Shown here in pieces: positions 34,403 through 46,524 of a stretch of DNA of 64,000 nucleotides. Positions within the stretch are counted from its first letter, which is position 1. Each line of letters begins with the position of its first letter. Source of the DNA: Quercus robur. Lineage: Eukaryota > Streptophyta > Magnoliopsida > Fagales > Fagaceae. The notes under the pieces were generated by a model. The model ran no database searches, was not told where the DNA came from, and saw only the letters and a list, made by a program, of their open reading frames with translations. The stretch lies in NCBI RefSeq assembly GCF_932294415.1, contig NC_065536.1, forward strand, positions 9,422,474 through 9,486,473, read 5' to 3'. Both the position numbers and the translations under genes were made by a program.

Positions 34403-37400
34403 TTAGAAATTTTCTTTATGGAAATCAAACTTGGTGGAGGTTTTCCTGGAAAAGTCTTGAGCTAGACTTCTTAGATCCCCAACCAATCCATGCGCACCAC
34501 AGTAAAAGACCCCTACAACAAATGAAACAACACAATCAGCTTAACTTAAATTTCAAGATTAAATTTTTTTTTATTATAGAAATAATCACATGTGATTGAG
34601 GTAAATAAATGGAAGACTTACCAACTCTTTCATTGGGGTGCTTAAGGGCTACATGCTTAAAAACATTACGCCAATTTGGTCTAGCAAAATGGGTTTTAAC
34701 CCGTGTGCCCGAGACAATATCCACACCATTTTTAGCATGTTGTAGCGATTGAAGCATAGTGATTAAAGCCGATCGAGCATCTCCTTCTTCATAAACACTA
34801 GTGCAATAATTGTGAAGCTCGATTACCCCATTTCGATCATTTTCTGCTACCTCATTCATCACACCCCTAAACCACTCAAATGAGCCTTGCTCGCGAGTAA
34901 CCCAATAGAAGTAAGCTCGTTTGGTAGCGAAAGGTTTTCTCTTATTGGATTTTACACCACTCTCTACCATTCCTTCATCTATTTCCTCTTGCTGCTTAAT
35001 ATTATTAAGCACATCTTTAACGATGCTAATTAAAGGGGTGGCACCAATGCCAAGGCCAACGAGGAGTAGAACATCATACATTTTATAGTCTTGTGCAGGA
35101 GCTCCATAGGGTCCATCTACTTTTAGTCTTGGCATCCTGTTAATTTGTTCCAAAATTTCATAATTAATGATCAATATTGAGAGTTCATTTACATTTTAAA
35201 AGTACATAATTGAGGAAAAGTTAGAAATTATTTTTCAAAACTATTTTAAAATGACTAAATGTTTATATTTGAAACAAAATATCAAAATCACCTTGGTTTG
35301 TTATTGCCTTGTCCAATGTCGGCTCTTAGAAGGCCACTTTGGTCGCTAGAAGGAGGCTGGCATACCTATAAAAGAAGAAAGAAAATCTTTAGGCTCATAG
35401 AAAACAACACATTTTTCTTGAATGATTGGTAAAATTATGGAAAATGAACCTTGGAGAAAACAGTTTTGAGTCGTGATGTCCAGTCACCCAATGTGCGTAT
35501 GTGAATGCTTAGATAATCATCTCCTGGGGCTGAAGTAATTGAAAAAGGATGCCTGAAATGCAACATGTTATCATCGATTATAATCATAATGATAATAATA
35601 ATGTTGATAATGATAATAATAAGAAGTAGCTATTGAATTACCATTGAAAGGGAGAGACAGCTGAACAATTTACAAATATATACTGTCCACTAGTGTATTT
35701 AAAGCCTTGAGGTTTAGACATATGCAGTGCCAACACATTTCCAGGGTAAACTGCAACCTGAAAATACGCAACAAAATTTAATTTCTTCAACTTGTCGAGA
35801 TAAATAAACCACACATTTATTTTCATTGATGAATTTGTAAATGATGATTGTGTCAGTGTCATTAAAATGTACCTTTAATATCCGCACAGTTTTATAGCCA
35901 GACCTAAATGCACGAATCAAGCGTTCACATGCATAGAGTATAATTGGGACAGCCAGATACATCCATGTCTGTGACAATGTAGCACAAATCAAAGTTAGGA
36001 AATAATATTTTGGGAGAAAAAGAATTCCACAACACAAAGAAAAAGGCCATGTCCAAATTGGAACAAGAATTTGAGATGCTTACCGTCCTTTTGTACCATT
36101 TCTTGGAGAGGTAGAGGAAGTATCCATGCACTACAAACAGGACATAGACAATAACAAATAAGTGGTGGGAGTACCAGAAGGCATTGAACCCTGTAAGCTT
36201 CTTCAGGGTTTTTGGGAGGTGTAGCCTGCTTCGGCGGAACCAAGGTTGGGCTAATATATATGCTATAGCCATAAGCACCACCATAATCACGCCGGTCCAA
36301 CCCTCGGTTCCTTTCACGAACCACCAATAGTCATCCGGCCTCTTTTCACCAAAAAATTGCTTCATTGGCTCGTATTCATCATCAGTTGCATGTAGTAGCC
36401 TAGGAAAGTCACATGTTAAATGTGCACCAACATGTAGCCCAACTCCAATTGCAATTCCAAAAGCAATTACCTGAAGAATTTAATTTGAATTAATAAAAAC
36501 TAAAGGTGAAATTTAGTAAGCTCTCATTTTTATTGAGTTTTGATTTAATTGAGTTAGGCAATAGAGTTTCCAATTAATTATGTACCTTATGGAAATTAAT
36601 ATTGTCATCAAAAGGTACCACCATTCCTAAGTTGGTCTTGCTTCTAAGCCAAGTAATGGTATTTCTGCACACGGGTAGAAGAATTAGGGCCATGTTGAAC
36701 TTAAGGGTCTCGGCTGCACCCTTAGCAGTTGTGACACAATAGCCCATGACATCAAACACGGCCCTATGCTTATACTGAATGAATTTCCAAGTGAAAAGGC
36801 CTGCACAAATTGAAAGCCATAGGGCAATGATCCAAAGCCGCTTCCAATTGTCTTCGACGAAGTAGGTGACTCCCCGGTAGCACCGCTTGATGGGGTTGTG
36901 CTCCTTGGTTGGGACTAGCTTTTGGCTCAGTAGCTGGCTTAGAACACGACTATCACCCCCTCTGTTGGCTGATTTTGTTGGAGCTTGGAGGAGTAGCATT
37001 TCCAAGTTGAACAGCTGCAAGACATAAACTTCGGTTAAATTTTGGTCCTTTCGGACTTGGTTACTAAGTTCTAACTTGGCCCAATTAATTAAAGTGAACT
37101 CAGCCCATTTGCTTGAAATCTAAGGAAGCTAATCCCTGTTATGAGTAATTCGGCCAGTTTTGCATTCAATGGTTAATGGGTTCTTAAAAAAGTGTAAAAT
37201 AAATTATTGGAGAAACATTCAGTGAACAGTTTTCATATCAATTTTTTTTTAAATCATAAAAAAAAAAGAAAAAAAAAAAGGCTAATTCTTCACTTCCAAA
37301 CAGGTTATATTCAATTTTCAATTTGTGGATTATAAGTTGGGCTCCTAGGCTACGGAAAATTTGGGTTAAACTTGTTCTAATGATCTTTCTTTTGGGCTAA

Positions 37401-38485
37401 GCTCTGACTGGCCGAACTATCTAAGCCCATTTCATTCAGCCCAACGTGCATTTCTAATTAAATCATGTGGTATTGGGGTAAAAGTAATTATATAAAATAA
37501 GATACAAACCTCAATGTATCCAAGGTTGTCTGGGTCCAGCTCTTCAATGATCAAGGCAGCATATTCTTCGGCATGGTCTTGGATATTTGACAACTTATTT
37601 GCAGAAGCACTCAAGGCAATAATCTGGAAAATTAAGCAAATTAAACTTACAATCATCTATATTTTCTCTACCAAATAATTAATTGTAGTAAAAATATGAA
37701 ATTAATTCATTTTTTACATGTTAATTTCCATAATCTCACCTCTTTCACCTCTTCTTCTGTAATTCTACCGTCAGCATTTTTGTCGACCCTGCATTTGGAT
37801 AGAGTTAGCTAGTGCTTATGAAAAAAAATGTAACTTCAAAAAAAAAATTATAATTTAAAGGACAAAATACTATTTTGATCCTTAAGTTTTATTAAAGGTT
37901 TATTTTTTATCCATAAACTTTAAAAAACTCATTTTTATACTATTTTAAAAACTCATTTTTTTTCTTCCTAAATTGTTGAAAATGTTTTACTTTCTATCCT
38001 TAAATTTTACTTGAAGTTTATTTTTCATGATTAAAATATTGATTTTTTTTTTCATCCCTAATTTTGTCTTAATCTATTAAAAAAAAAACTTTTTACAAAA
38101 TTTAAGGATAAAAAGAGAACTTTTTAAAGTTTAGGAATAAAAAAAAATTTAATAAAGTTTAGAAACCAAAATAATATTTTAGTCTAATTTAAAATGAAAT
38201 TGTATTTGAATCTATAATTTTATAATTCAGTAAGTCCCTAATATTTGACTTCAATCATTTTTTTTTTTTTTTTTTTGAGAGAGAGTTTCAACTTATGGCG
38301 TCCGCTCCTGATAATAGCTCTTTATTATCAGACCAAGACACCAATCAGTTTTGGTGTAGGCGGGGATTGAACCCCAGATCTCTTATACAACCATCAGAGA
38401 CTTTACCAGTTGAGCTAACTGGAACCCACGACTTCAATCATTATTCTCACATATTTCTGTCTACTTATTGTTAATTATTTAGCAC

Positions 38486-38516
<31 letters not shown>

Positions 38517-40320
38517 CTGTTCAAACCTGTCAATTATTGTCCAAAATATCCGGCGCAAATATTTAATCATAGAACTATGATAAACTTAAAGCTTATCAAC
38601 AAAGAGACACATTTCTATCTTCTATGACACCATGCTAAGCCCCACATTAAAGTTTGCGTGTTTAGACAACTTAATTATTAAAATAACATTATCCGTTGTC
38701 ACAATCAGAGGAAAGAAAAATAGTGTCTGTTGCATTATTCTTAACAACAATAGAAAGCACATGCAAAATGCATGAAAGTTGGCATCGAATGCTTTGCTTG
38801 ACTTAAAACATATATTATAAATTCAATGTATCTTCTATTTACATATTACAATTAGCTTAGCTGAATTGGTACCTCTTTATCCATAAAATACTAAAAAGGA
38901 ATTAAGAGGAAAAAGAATGAGAATAGCAACATATTATATATACATAGGAACATAACTGAAGTGTTGGTCAGAAGTTGCATTGTAAAAGAATGACAAAAAC
39001 TTACATGTCAAAAAAAGTTTGCAGTCTTGCATCAAAGCTCTGATCAGTAATTTGTTCCCAAAATTCATGCAGCTCAGCTTTGGTTATGGAAGATGATGTT
39101 ATTCCTCTTCGACGAGCCAATGCATCATACAATTCGCTTGCAAACTCGCTCGACTCTTTCATCCCTGACCACAATCACACTAAATTTCATCAACTTTTGG
39201 GTTAAATTAATAGTCCAAAAATAAAATTGTGCCTAAATTAGAAATTTTCAATTCAAACGATGTCATTATAAGCAATAATAATAATTTCTTTTAGAAGTAC
39301 ATATTCAAGATATTATAACTATAACACCAACTAAGTCTACTCTCAAAATTTTAGGAATGACTATGTATACTCAACAACTATTTGGAGTCACATGTATTTT
39401 TTATTTTTTATTTTTATAATTCTATTGAAGAGATTATATATTGATCAAAATAAGTCAGCAACTTTTATTCACACAAAAAAATATAAATTTGTTACCTTTT
39501 TAGGTGATTAATTAATTATTGTCTCATGTTCTTAATGTCCAGGCTCAATACACACCGGACATCAATTTAAAAAATGTGAATACCTTATGTCTACACTTTG
39601 TAATTGGTTGATTGGTGTGTACGAAGTTTGACTAAGAGTTAGAAAATCGGTGCTAGGATTGAAACATTTGTCATGTTGAAGAGTAACTATATATAGATGC
39701 TTTTAGTCTATTGTTAGACACAAATTCTTACTAGCGAGGACAGGTGTATTGAAAATATACGCAAAAGAAACAAATACAAACATAAGCAAAACTAAGAAAT
39801 CAAACAATTGCATACCTATACATTGGCCAAACCGCGCTTTGGAAAGCGTCCCATTGACAGCCAATTCATCAAACCGAGCTTCAACTTGGGACCAACCTTC
39901 AGTTCCCACATTCTTGCTCATGAATTTTAGGCCTTGAAGGGCACGAGCAGCCCCAGACTTGGTCCTATCAAATTTGTTAAACCTCTTCGAAGATGTCATT
40001 CGCTTTAGCTCCTGTGATACTTGCCTAAGTTTAAATGAGAGCTGGGAACCAAGTGAATTAGGCCTTTTCTCAAGCTGGCTTGCAAAATATGCAGTCTCTG
40101 AGTCTCCTCCTCTGATGTTTTGCACTGAAACTGAGTCATCGCGTACATCTAGTGTGATTTCTACATAGCATTCTTCATCTTTGAATCTTGCACTCTTCTT
40201 GCTGCTGTTTCTTTTGTTGGAGACTAATGGACCACTTAAAGGGCCACTATAGCCAACTCTTGCGCTACTTGTGCTGTCAGACTCTGACAATGAGTCACTT
40301 TGGTTTTCTTGAATCTCCAT
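34403..40320 (-). CDS. RBOHB: Respiratory burst oxidase homolog, RBOHB-like (tandem copy 2)
   Basis: Plasma-membrane NADPH oxidase, paralogue of the gene at 23,800-29,837. Predicted 885 residues in 12 coding exons: 39,816-40,320; 39,005-39,164; 37,740-37,788; 37,510-37,623; 36,586-37,014; 36,084-36,470; 35,873-35,968; 35,642-35,757; 35,450-35,552; 35,292-35,365; 34,622-35,136; 34,403-34,512. GT-AG junctions and phases agree throughout. Features: SGPLSGP and [17 protein letters not shown] in the regulatory N-terminus with Arg/Lys-Ser clusters, EF-hand loops from Asp224 and Asp268, heme-binding membrane core, HPFSITSAP from 620, DGPYGAP from 685, GLGIGATP from 705, and FHKENF terminus. The NADPH-domain linker after NNIKQQ has 20 residues against 4 in copy 1. 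The segment from FGQCIGM to SITK and the [14 protein letters not shown] block favour RBOHB over RBOHD. A 5'-UTR intron is likely (acceptor TTTTCAG just upstream). Confidence 0.94.
37860..38184. mobile_element. Mutator-like MITE in RBOH copy-2 intron 2
   Basis: 325 bases with long inverted ends: left GGACAAAATACTATTTTGAT, right complement GACTAAAATATTATTTTGGT. Flanked by a perfect 9-base duplication TAATTTAAA (37,851-37,859 and 38,185-38,193), the Mutator-type length. No coding sequence. Absent from copy 1. Confidence 0.82.
38260..38429 (-). mobile_element. tRNA-derived SINE in RBOH copy-2 intron 2
   Basis: About 170 bases, read on the minus strand: TTAGCTCAACTGG (A box), GGTTCAATCCC (B box), an unrelated body, then a poly(A) tail. 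The perfect 13-base target duplication GACTTCAATCATT lies at 38,247-38,259 and 38,430-38,442. Same family as 7,236-7,407. It lies in the same transcriptional orientation as the host gene. Confidence 0.88.
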
Positions 40321-40967
40321 GGCCAGAATCTTAAACCAATGCTCTGAAAAGAAAATATTTTAGTACAAAAAGTTTACAAACCTGACAATGAATGAGAAAA
40401 TTAGTTATAGATTAGGAAAGCAATTATATATATTGATGGTGATTCCAAGACTTCCATCTGGAGAACAAGGGGCATGGTGCTAGTTTCTTGACAATAAAAG
40501 AAATAAGGACACCCTGCTAATTAATATGGTATACTGCCCTTAAGACATGTTTAATGCAAGGGAATGTATGACTTTAAAGCTAATTATAAAGGGGCTCATT
40601 CCTAGAAAAAATACCTCTGCTAAGTTCCTAACATTAGTAGCTAACTAAAAAATGCTCATCAGATTTTGATGAATAAGATACCTATGAGGCAAGGCAAACT
40701 GTAAAAGAATTTGATAGACTGAGCAACATTGAAAACTTGGAAACTTATAGAGAAATTATTGAATTGAAATAACAAATAAATTGAAGAACATTTCTAAGAC
40801 AACAGGATAATGTGTGTGAAAGGCTTGAGCCAGAGCCTTACCCTGTGAATGTGTAAGGAGTTTCTAAGAAATGTAATATGATTGTTTGGTCTTGAATAGA
40901 AGAAGAAGATAGAACTTTGTCAGAAAGATTGAGAAAGCTGGATAAGAAATTGAGGAGGGTGGGAATG

Positions 40968-40973
40968 TTTATA
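40968..40973 (-). promoter_or_regulatory. Candidate TATA box of RBOH copy 2
   Basis: TATAAA on the minus strand in the context CCAATATAAACATTC, followed downstream by a CT-rich leader and a plausible donor site about 125 bases away. Predicted from sequence only. Confidence 0.45.
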
Positions 40974-41338
40974 TTGGTGGCTAAATGTGAAAGAACTAGC
41001 TAGGTGGACAAGTCAGAAAGACACAAATCCATGGGCGCATCTGGGTTGAATGAGTGTGTTGGTTGTGTGGGAGTGGTTAGGCTTCAAACTAGTGATATGT
41101 CAAATTGTCAATTTTCAAACACATCAACAACCCAGTTTCGACTAAAAGAAAAGAAAAAGTAAAAAGATGTACAGAATATGAGAGTGTGAAAATCTTTCCA
41201 TCATAATAGAGATTAAGGTGTAAAGTATGCTTTTGCTCCGCAGGTACAATTTTAATCTTTCACTTTTAAAAAATTTGGATTTTAATTTGTGCTTCAAATT
41301 TCAAAAGAGAACAATTTTGTCCCTTTGTCAAAAGGCTT

Positions 41339-41371
<33 letters not shown>

Positions 41372-41924
41372 CACTTAAATGTATGATTTTCTTTTTAATA
41401 TAAAATTTGATTTTGTGCCCTTATTTATTGGGCTCATTTGATTTTAATTCGTAAAAAAGAGTAATTATTCAGTACTCAATGAATAATGTGTCCTCTTGCA
41501 TAAAAGCATATTGTTAATTAGATTCATAGTGAGAACTATCATTTGTGTGAAAGGAGATGTTGCTTTCAAAGAGTACTAAATAAAGTTTTAATATGTGGTT
41601 TGACTAATTTGATCTATAAAATATGAGGCATCTCTATTTCGTTTTAGTAATTTAAATAGAAAATAGATGGAGATAGTTCCCATTTTCTAATTTCAGGGAA
41701 CAAATTCAAACTTTTTAAATTTGATGGATCAAACTGAACTTACATACAAAGACAAAAAATATGATTTATCCAAGACTTTAATTGATTGGTGCTAAGATCA
41801 ACATTAATAAAGTTGTGGCAAAGTATGTAAATTATTAACTTAATTAAGCAAAAAAAAAATCATGTTATGCATTTATGCCATCGGCTATGACATGGGTCGC
41901 GATACAAACATAAGATAAGATGTG

Positions 41925-42065
41925 AGTTTCAATTAGTTTAATTGATAAAGTTTTTTATCTTTGAACAAGGGATCTAAATTTAAATTCTATTTACACAAAA
42001 AATTCAAGTAACATCTTGGCTTGATGAACCGTGGTCATAAAACGGATTTCATAAATTCAAATCTA
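41925..42065 (+). mobile_element. Degenerate SINE-like fragment
   Basis: CAATTAGTTTAATTGATAAAG is an eroded A-box head. Further on, ACATCTTGGCTTGATGAACC resembles the 3' body of the 30,330-30,420 fragment. No target duplication is recognisable. Confidence 0.35.
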
Positions 42066-42368
42066 TCATACTTTTAAAAGAAGAAAATTAATATAAAAAA
42101 ACTAAGGCACCACTAAGCACTTACAGATGCTTTAGCTGATTACACAGTCTCAGTCATGTAGTGAAACAAATTAGCAATTGTGGAAACGTAACTAACAATC
42201 ATAGGACATAAAGCCATGATTAGGTTCTGTTGAAAAAAAAAAAATTGCTTACCACTAAATGACATTGACAAACCTAATATCGTCCTTTACTTTGGATAGG
42301 GGTTGGCACTATGTCAAATCAAATTATTGCTTCTTGTTTTGCATTATTCTACCTAATATTGTTGGTAT

Positions 42369-45300
42369 AATAGCATGACACCCTCGCAAATGTCAGCAAG
42401 ATATGGTGAAAACGATTTCACATTTTGTTGTGTCGATTAAAGCCGTCTCGAACAGGGGACAGTACTCTTGTCAGAAAAACAAAAACCTATCGCAAAAATT
42501 GTAAATAATATATTTCTAAATGCACAATGTGCTCATATTTCGCAATTGGCAAGTCCATTTCCACGACTACACGAGTCACATAAAGTTAAAATGTTTTCCT
42601 TGGTGTCGGAGGACTACACATGTTGTCAATAATTGAATAGATGTAAACATCCTCGCTAATAAGGAAAAAAAAAAAAAACAAAACATTTTCTTTGTGTTTT
42701 AAAAATTAGTTACATTTTAAATTTAAATTCTCTTATCAACATCTTTAGGCTACCCTTGTGAAAATATAGAATTCATTTAATGTAATAACCTAATGCATGT
42801 AAAATAGAGAGACTGAATACACTTGAGAGAATAGTCAGACGCTTGAAAAGGTTTGAATACTTTCGTTTATAATAAGAAAAATAGTTAAAAACTTAAAATT
42901 AATGAGTAATTTAGAACAAAGAAAATTTAATTTCAGATTGTTGAGTGTAATTCAATTATAAATTTTTTTAAAAAATAAATAAATCTAATCAAATTTATTG
43001 AAGCAAGGCAGATTCCAAAAAAACCTATCATAGTGATAACGACATCACGTGGTAAAGATAATAATAACAAAAATAATAATAATATAATAATATTATTATT
43101 ATAATAATACCAAAAATTGACATTTCCACTACTCCATGCTTTCGAATAATAAATGTAAGCTATAGTTTCTCTAGTGTGCTCATGGTTATCCCGCTTTAAA
43201 AGGTGACTTTCTTATGATAATACTAATAATAATCAAACTCATTATAATATATAATATAATACTCCCTCAGTCTCACTTTTTTTGTCCGGTTTGAAAAATC
43301 AAACTTTTTAAGAAAACATCATTTATTGTCTTGTCTACCTTTTAAAAATGTGTAAGTTTCCAAAACTACATTTAAAAAAAATTATCAAAAAATTGAATTA
43401 GTGAATTAATAGGAGTATAATAGGAACATTAGTAAATTAATGACTTTTATTTTTAAAAACAGGACAATATTTTGGGACATCTCAAAATGGAATAGAGGAC
43501 AAGAAAAGTGAAACAGAGGAAGTAACAAGTAACAATATATTAGTGCTTGGCCCCAATAAATGACCTCCAACAATTGACCTCACAATTGAGGACCACAAAA
43601 GATTAGGTCCATGATGTAGTTGGGGAAAACCCCATTGAGAATTAGTAATTCGTGTCATTATTAAGGCATTCATTAATTACATTCCAAGCAAGTGGGATTT
43701 AACATTAGGTCTAAAAGTCATTAGGGTATTTGTTAATTGAAAAGCTTAAAAAAAAAAAAAAAGGCTTATTACTTTTTTCTTTTCTCATAAATTTTTTAAC
43801 AAATGTCCTTAGGGCATCAATTAACTTTTCCATTTAACATATACCCCTTTAAAAACTTTCATGTGGTTGCAATTTTTCATTTTTAAAAGGAAAAGTATGA
43901 GTGTTTTTTATTTATTTATTTATTTTTTCAAACAGAAGTATCTAGACTTCTTCAAGTATCTAATTATTTCATTAGGTTTATGTAGTTTCCCATCCCATAC
44001 ACACTTATAGAGAGGAATTTCATGGGGGTGGCCCCAAAATATTGGAGAGAAGTTTCAAACTCAAGATCTCATGAATATCATAAGGAGCCTAAATTTCTAC
44101 TAATTAATGCTCCATTATATTTTGAGTTTCTTTCTCTTGGGCAGAAATGAAATTTCTATTTAAGCTAACTGGGATGTGCTTGAGAAACTAAACTTTAGAT
44201 TATTCTAGGCACCTAAATATGATTTTAATTTACCAGGATATTTTATTCTTGAAAAATATTCTCTCAAGGAAACAAAATTCTTTGGGTGATGGTTAAAGTC
44301 TTAAATAGCCTAAGTTATATAGTTAATATGGAGAAGTGAAAATAGTGAAATGGGTGTCTATAGTAAGAGCTCACGATATGCTTAATTAGCATGGGTCAAC
44401 TAACAAAAGTCAGTCAAGTATAAGTGTATAACTAAAATACCAGTATTGCTCCATGACTGAGATTTTAAGCTAATAAATATTTGAAGCTCTTTGGTTGGAA
44501 ATCAAAGAATTGTTTGGAAGAACATTTTAGAAAGGATGTTAAGCACGTATTCTATTTTTATGCTTGATTAATATAATTAAATAGAACAATTGTGATAACT
44601 TGTGCTGTTGTACATTAATTATTCCAGGAAGATTCCAAGCCCAAACTTTTGACTTTTAAATTAGGAGTCAAGAAGACTAAGATAATGAATTTATTTATAC
44701 AAGTTGAAAGAGAGGAAAGGTGGTGGAAGATATATACAGCATGGACTGCATTTTGAAAATGCCAAATGAATGTTAATTAATTATGTTATGTAAAACCAGC
44801 CAGCGCTGCGTCTTGGTTTCACTAAAAACCAGTCCAAATTTGAAGGCACTAGATCTCTGACCTTTGGGAAGCAATATTTTTCCAAAAGATTTATGACATT
44901 AGAAGAATACGTCAAAACGAGTTAAAAGCTTGGCTGCATGTGTTTCATAATATTCTAGTAGCTAGCATCTTCGGAATATGTCAAAAGCGAGTGAAAGTTT
45001 AGGTGAAAAATTTTACCTGAATTCGTGGGAAAACAAAATTGCTTTTGTATGGTTGTCAAAATGGGGTCATAAAGTGGTTATCACTTTTTACCGACTCTAG
45101 ACCAATCTTGAAATAGATGATGCTAAATTGAATAGCAATGATGCTATTGTTGATGATTATCTTGTATATATTTTGTTTGAGAATCATGTTGCAAATATTT
45201 TGGTGTACAGGCTGAAGAGAATGAGTAATAAAGAATGATCCTGATGACGGGTGCCTTAGAATAATTGTTTTTATAAGAAAGTTTTGAATACATTTTTATT

Positions 45301-45485
45301 TTTTTAATAAATTTTTTTTAAATATATTTTAAACCAATGCCCTTAAGGCTTTTGTTAACTTTAACTATAAAGAATAAGAAAAAGAAAAGATGCAAGTAAT
45401 ATTTTCCAAGATAACATATCGCTTTCATTTTACATCCAAAATAGGTTATAGTTGAGTTGTTTTAGTGGGGGACTCCCAGGTGTTA
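42369..45485. other. Intergenic DNA right of RBOH copy 2
   Basis: The left part (to about 44,360) is homologous to the region upstream of RBOH copy 1 and carries the Stowaway MITE at 43,262-43,522. The rest is AT-rich with no supported gene. A long poly(A) lies at about 43,748-43,762. Confidence 0.6.
43262..43522. mobile_element. Stowaway MITE (Tc1/mariner type)
   Basis: 261 bases with CTCCCTCAGTCTCACTTTTT at the left and GTGAAACAGAGGAAG at the right, the classic CTCCCTCYGTC-type inverted ends, flanked by TA on both sides. The homologous site upstream of RBOH copy 1 (near 30,715) lacks it. Confidence 0.85.
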
Positions 45486-46269
45486 GGCTGCGTTTGAATC
45501 GACTTCAAAGTGATTCCGGAAATGATTTTCCGGAAAATAGGTGTGTTTGGTTGGTCCGGAAAATAGAATTTTCCGGAAATTGAAATCCGTTGACTGAAAA
45601 AAAAAGGCTTTGACCACGGAAATGAATTTCCGTTCCTATATTCACTTCAAATGAATTCCGGAAAAAGGGAGAGAGCGAGCGCGCGTGAGGAAGGCGAGCT
45701 CCAGTCCAGTCTGATGATTGCCGGCGAACCCAATCGAGCTCCAGTTCGCGCCGCCGATTGCTAAGCGTCGATCGCGATCTCGCCGCGTCGATCGCGATCG
45801 TGCTGTGCTTCGCGAGATCGCGATCTCGCCGCGTCGATCGCGATCGGCGCAGTGCTTCGCGAGATCGCGATCTCGCTACGTCGATCGCGATCTCGAATCG
45901 CGATCGCCCCGTGGATCGCGATCTCGGATCGCGATCGCGCCGTGGATCGCGATCTCGGATCGCGATCACGCCGTGGATCGCGCCGTGGATCGCGATCTCG
46001 CGAAGAAGGCGAGATCGCGATCGACGACGCGATCGACGGCACGGTCGTTGGACTGAATTTGTCGTCGTGGATGATTTTTTCCTAGGTTGTGGCTTGTGTT
46101 TTTCTGAATTTATGTTTTCCTTCTTCTTTTCCAAACACTAGAAAATATTTTCCGGAAAATTTTTTGAAGTGCAACCAAACACCATGGAAACATTTTCCTT
46201 TTCCCGAAATTAGCATTTCCGGAAAATATGTATTTTCTGGAAAACGTTTTACAGCAACCAAACACAGCC
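45486..46269. mobile_element. Harbinger-like MITE filled with GATCGCGATC palindromes
   Basis: 784 bases flanked by TTA (45,483-45,485 and 46,270-46,272), with inverted ends GGCTGCGTTTG and CAAACACAGCC. The left subterminal part (45,510-45,665) and the right one (46,140-46,245) carry seven TCCGGA palindromes, mostly as TTTCCGGAAA. The centre, 45,770-46,022, is a CpG-dense array of the palindrome GATCGCGATC. Both strands give Arg/Ser/Asp/Ile-rich open frames there, which I treat as artefacts of the repeat. No transposase is present. Confidence 0.8.
45770..46022. repeat. Array of about a dozen palindromic GATCGCGATC units
   Basis: Thirteen ATCGCGAT cores, twelve of them as full GATCGCGATC, in 253 bases. 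Spacers follow two patterns: a ~51-base period (GTCGATCGCGATC ... GTGCTTCGCGA) in the left half and a ~36-base period (GTGGATCGCGATCTCG) in the right half. Confidence 0.9.
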
Positions 46270-46524
46270 TTAATGACAAGATTGATCAATGATAGTGAGG
46301 TTCTGTCTGAAAAGATGAGCTTCAAGCTATGTAACAATGGTAAATTGAGAGTAGAGAGAAAATTATAGAAGAGAGAATTTGAGGCGAAGATTGTATTAAA
46401 GCTCATCATCAAAAAAGATGACAAAGCAGCCCATTATATGGTACTATAAACTTAATGTTTATCATGTGGAAATATCAATCTAACTAACTCTCCTCTAATA
46501 GAATCTAATCACACTCCTCCATAA

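Larger units (their letters stand above)
40321..42368 (-). other. Leader, 5'-UTR intron and promoter region of RBOH copy 2
   Basis: On the minus strand a probable untranslated first exon ends near 40,843 at CACAGGGTAAGG, a good donor. The matching acceptor is just upstream of the coding exon. A TATAAA lies at 40,968-40,973. Farther right are poly(T) at 41,341-41,371 and a SINE-like piece at 41,925-42,065. About 40,355-42,368 has no counterpart upstream of copy 1. Confidence 0.55.

Noticed and set aside
45505..46141. Long Arg/Ser/Asp-rich open frames on both strands
   Set aside because: They come from the palindromic GATCGCGATC array, which reads open in several frames at once. There is no domain and no gene structure.
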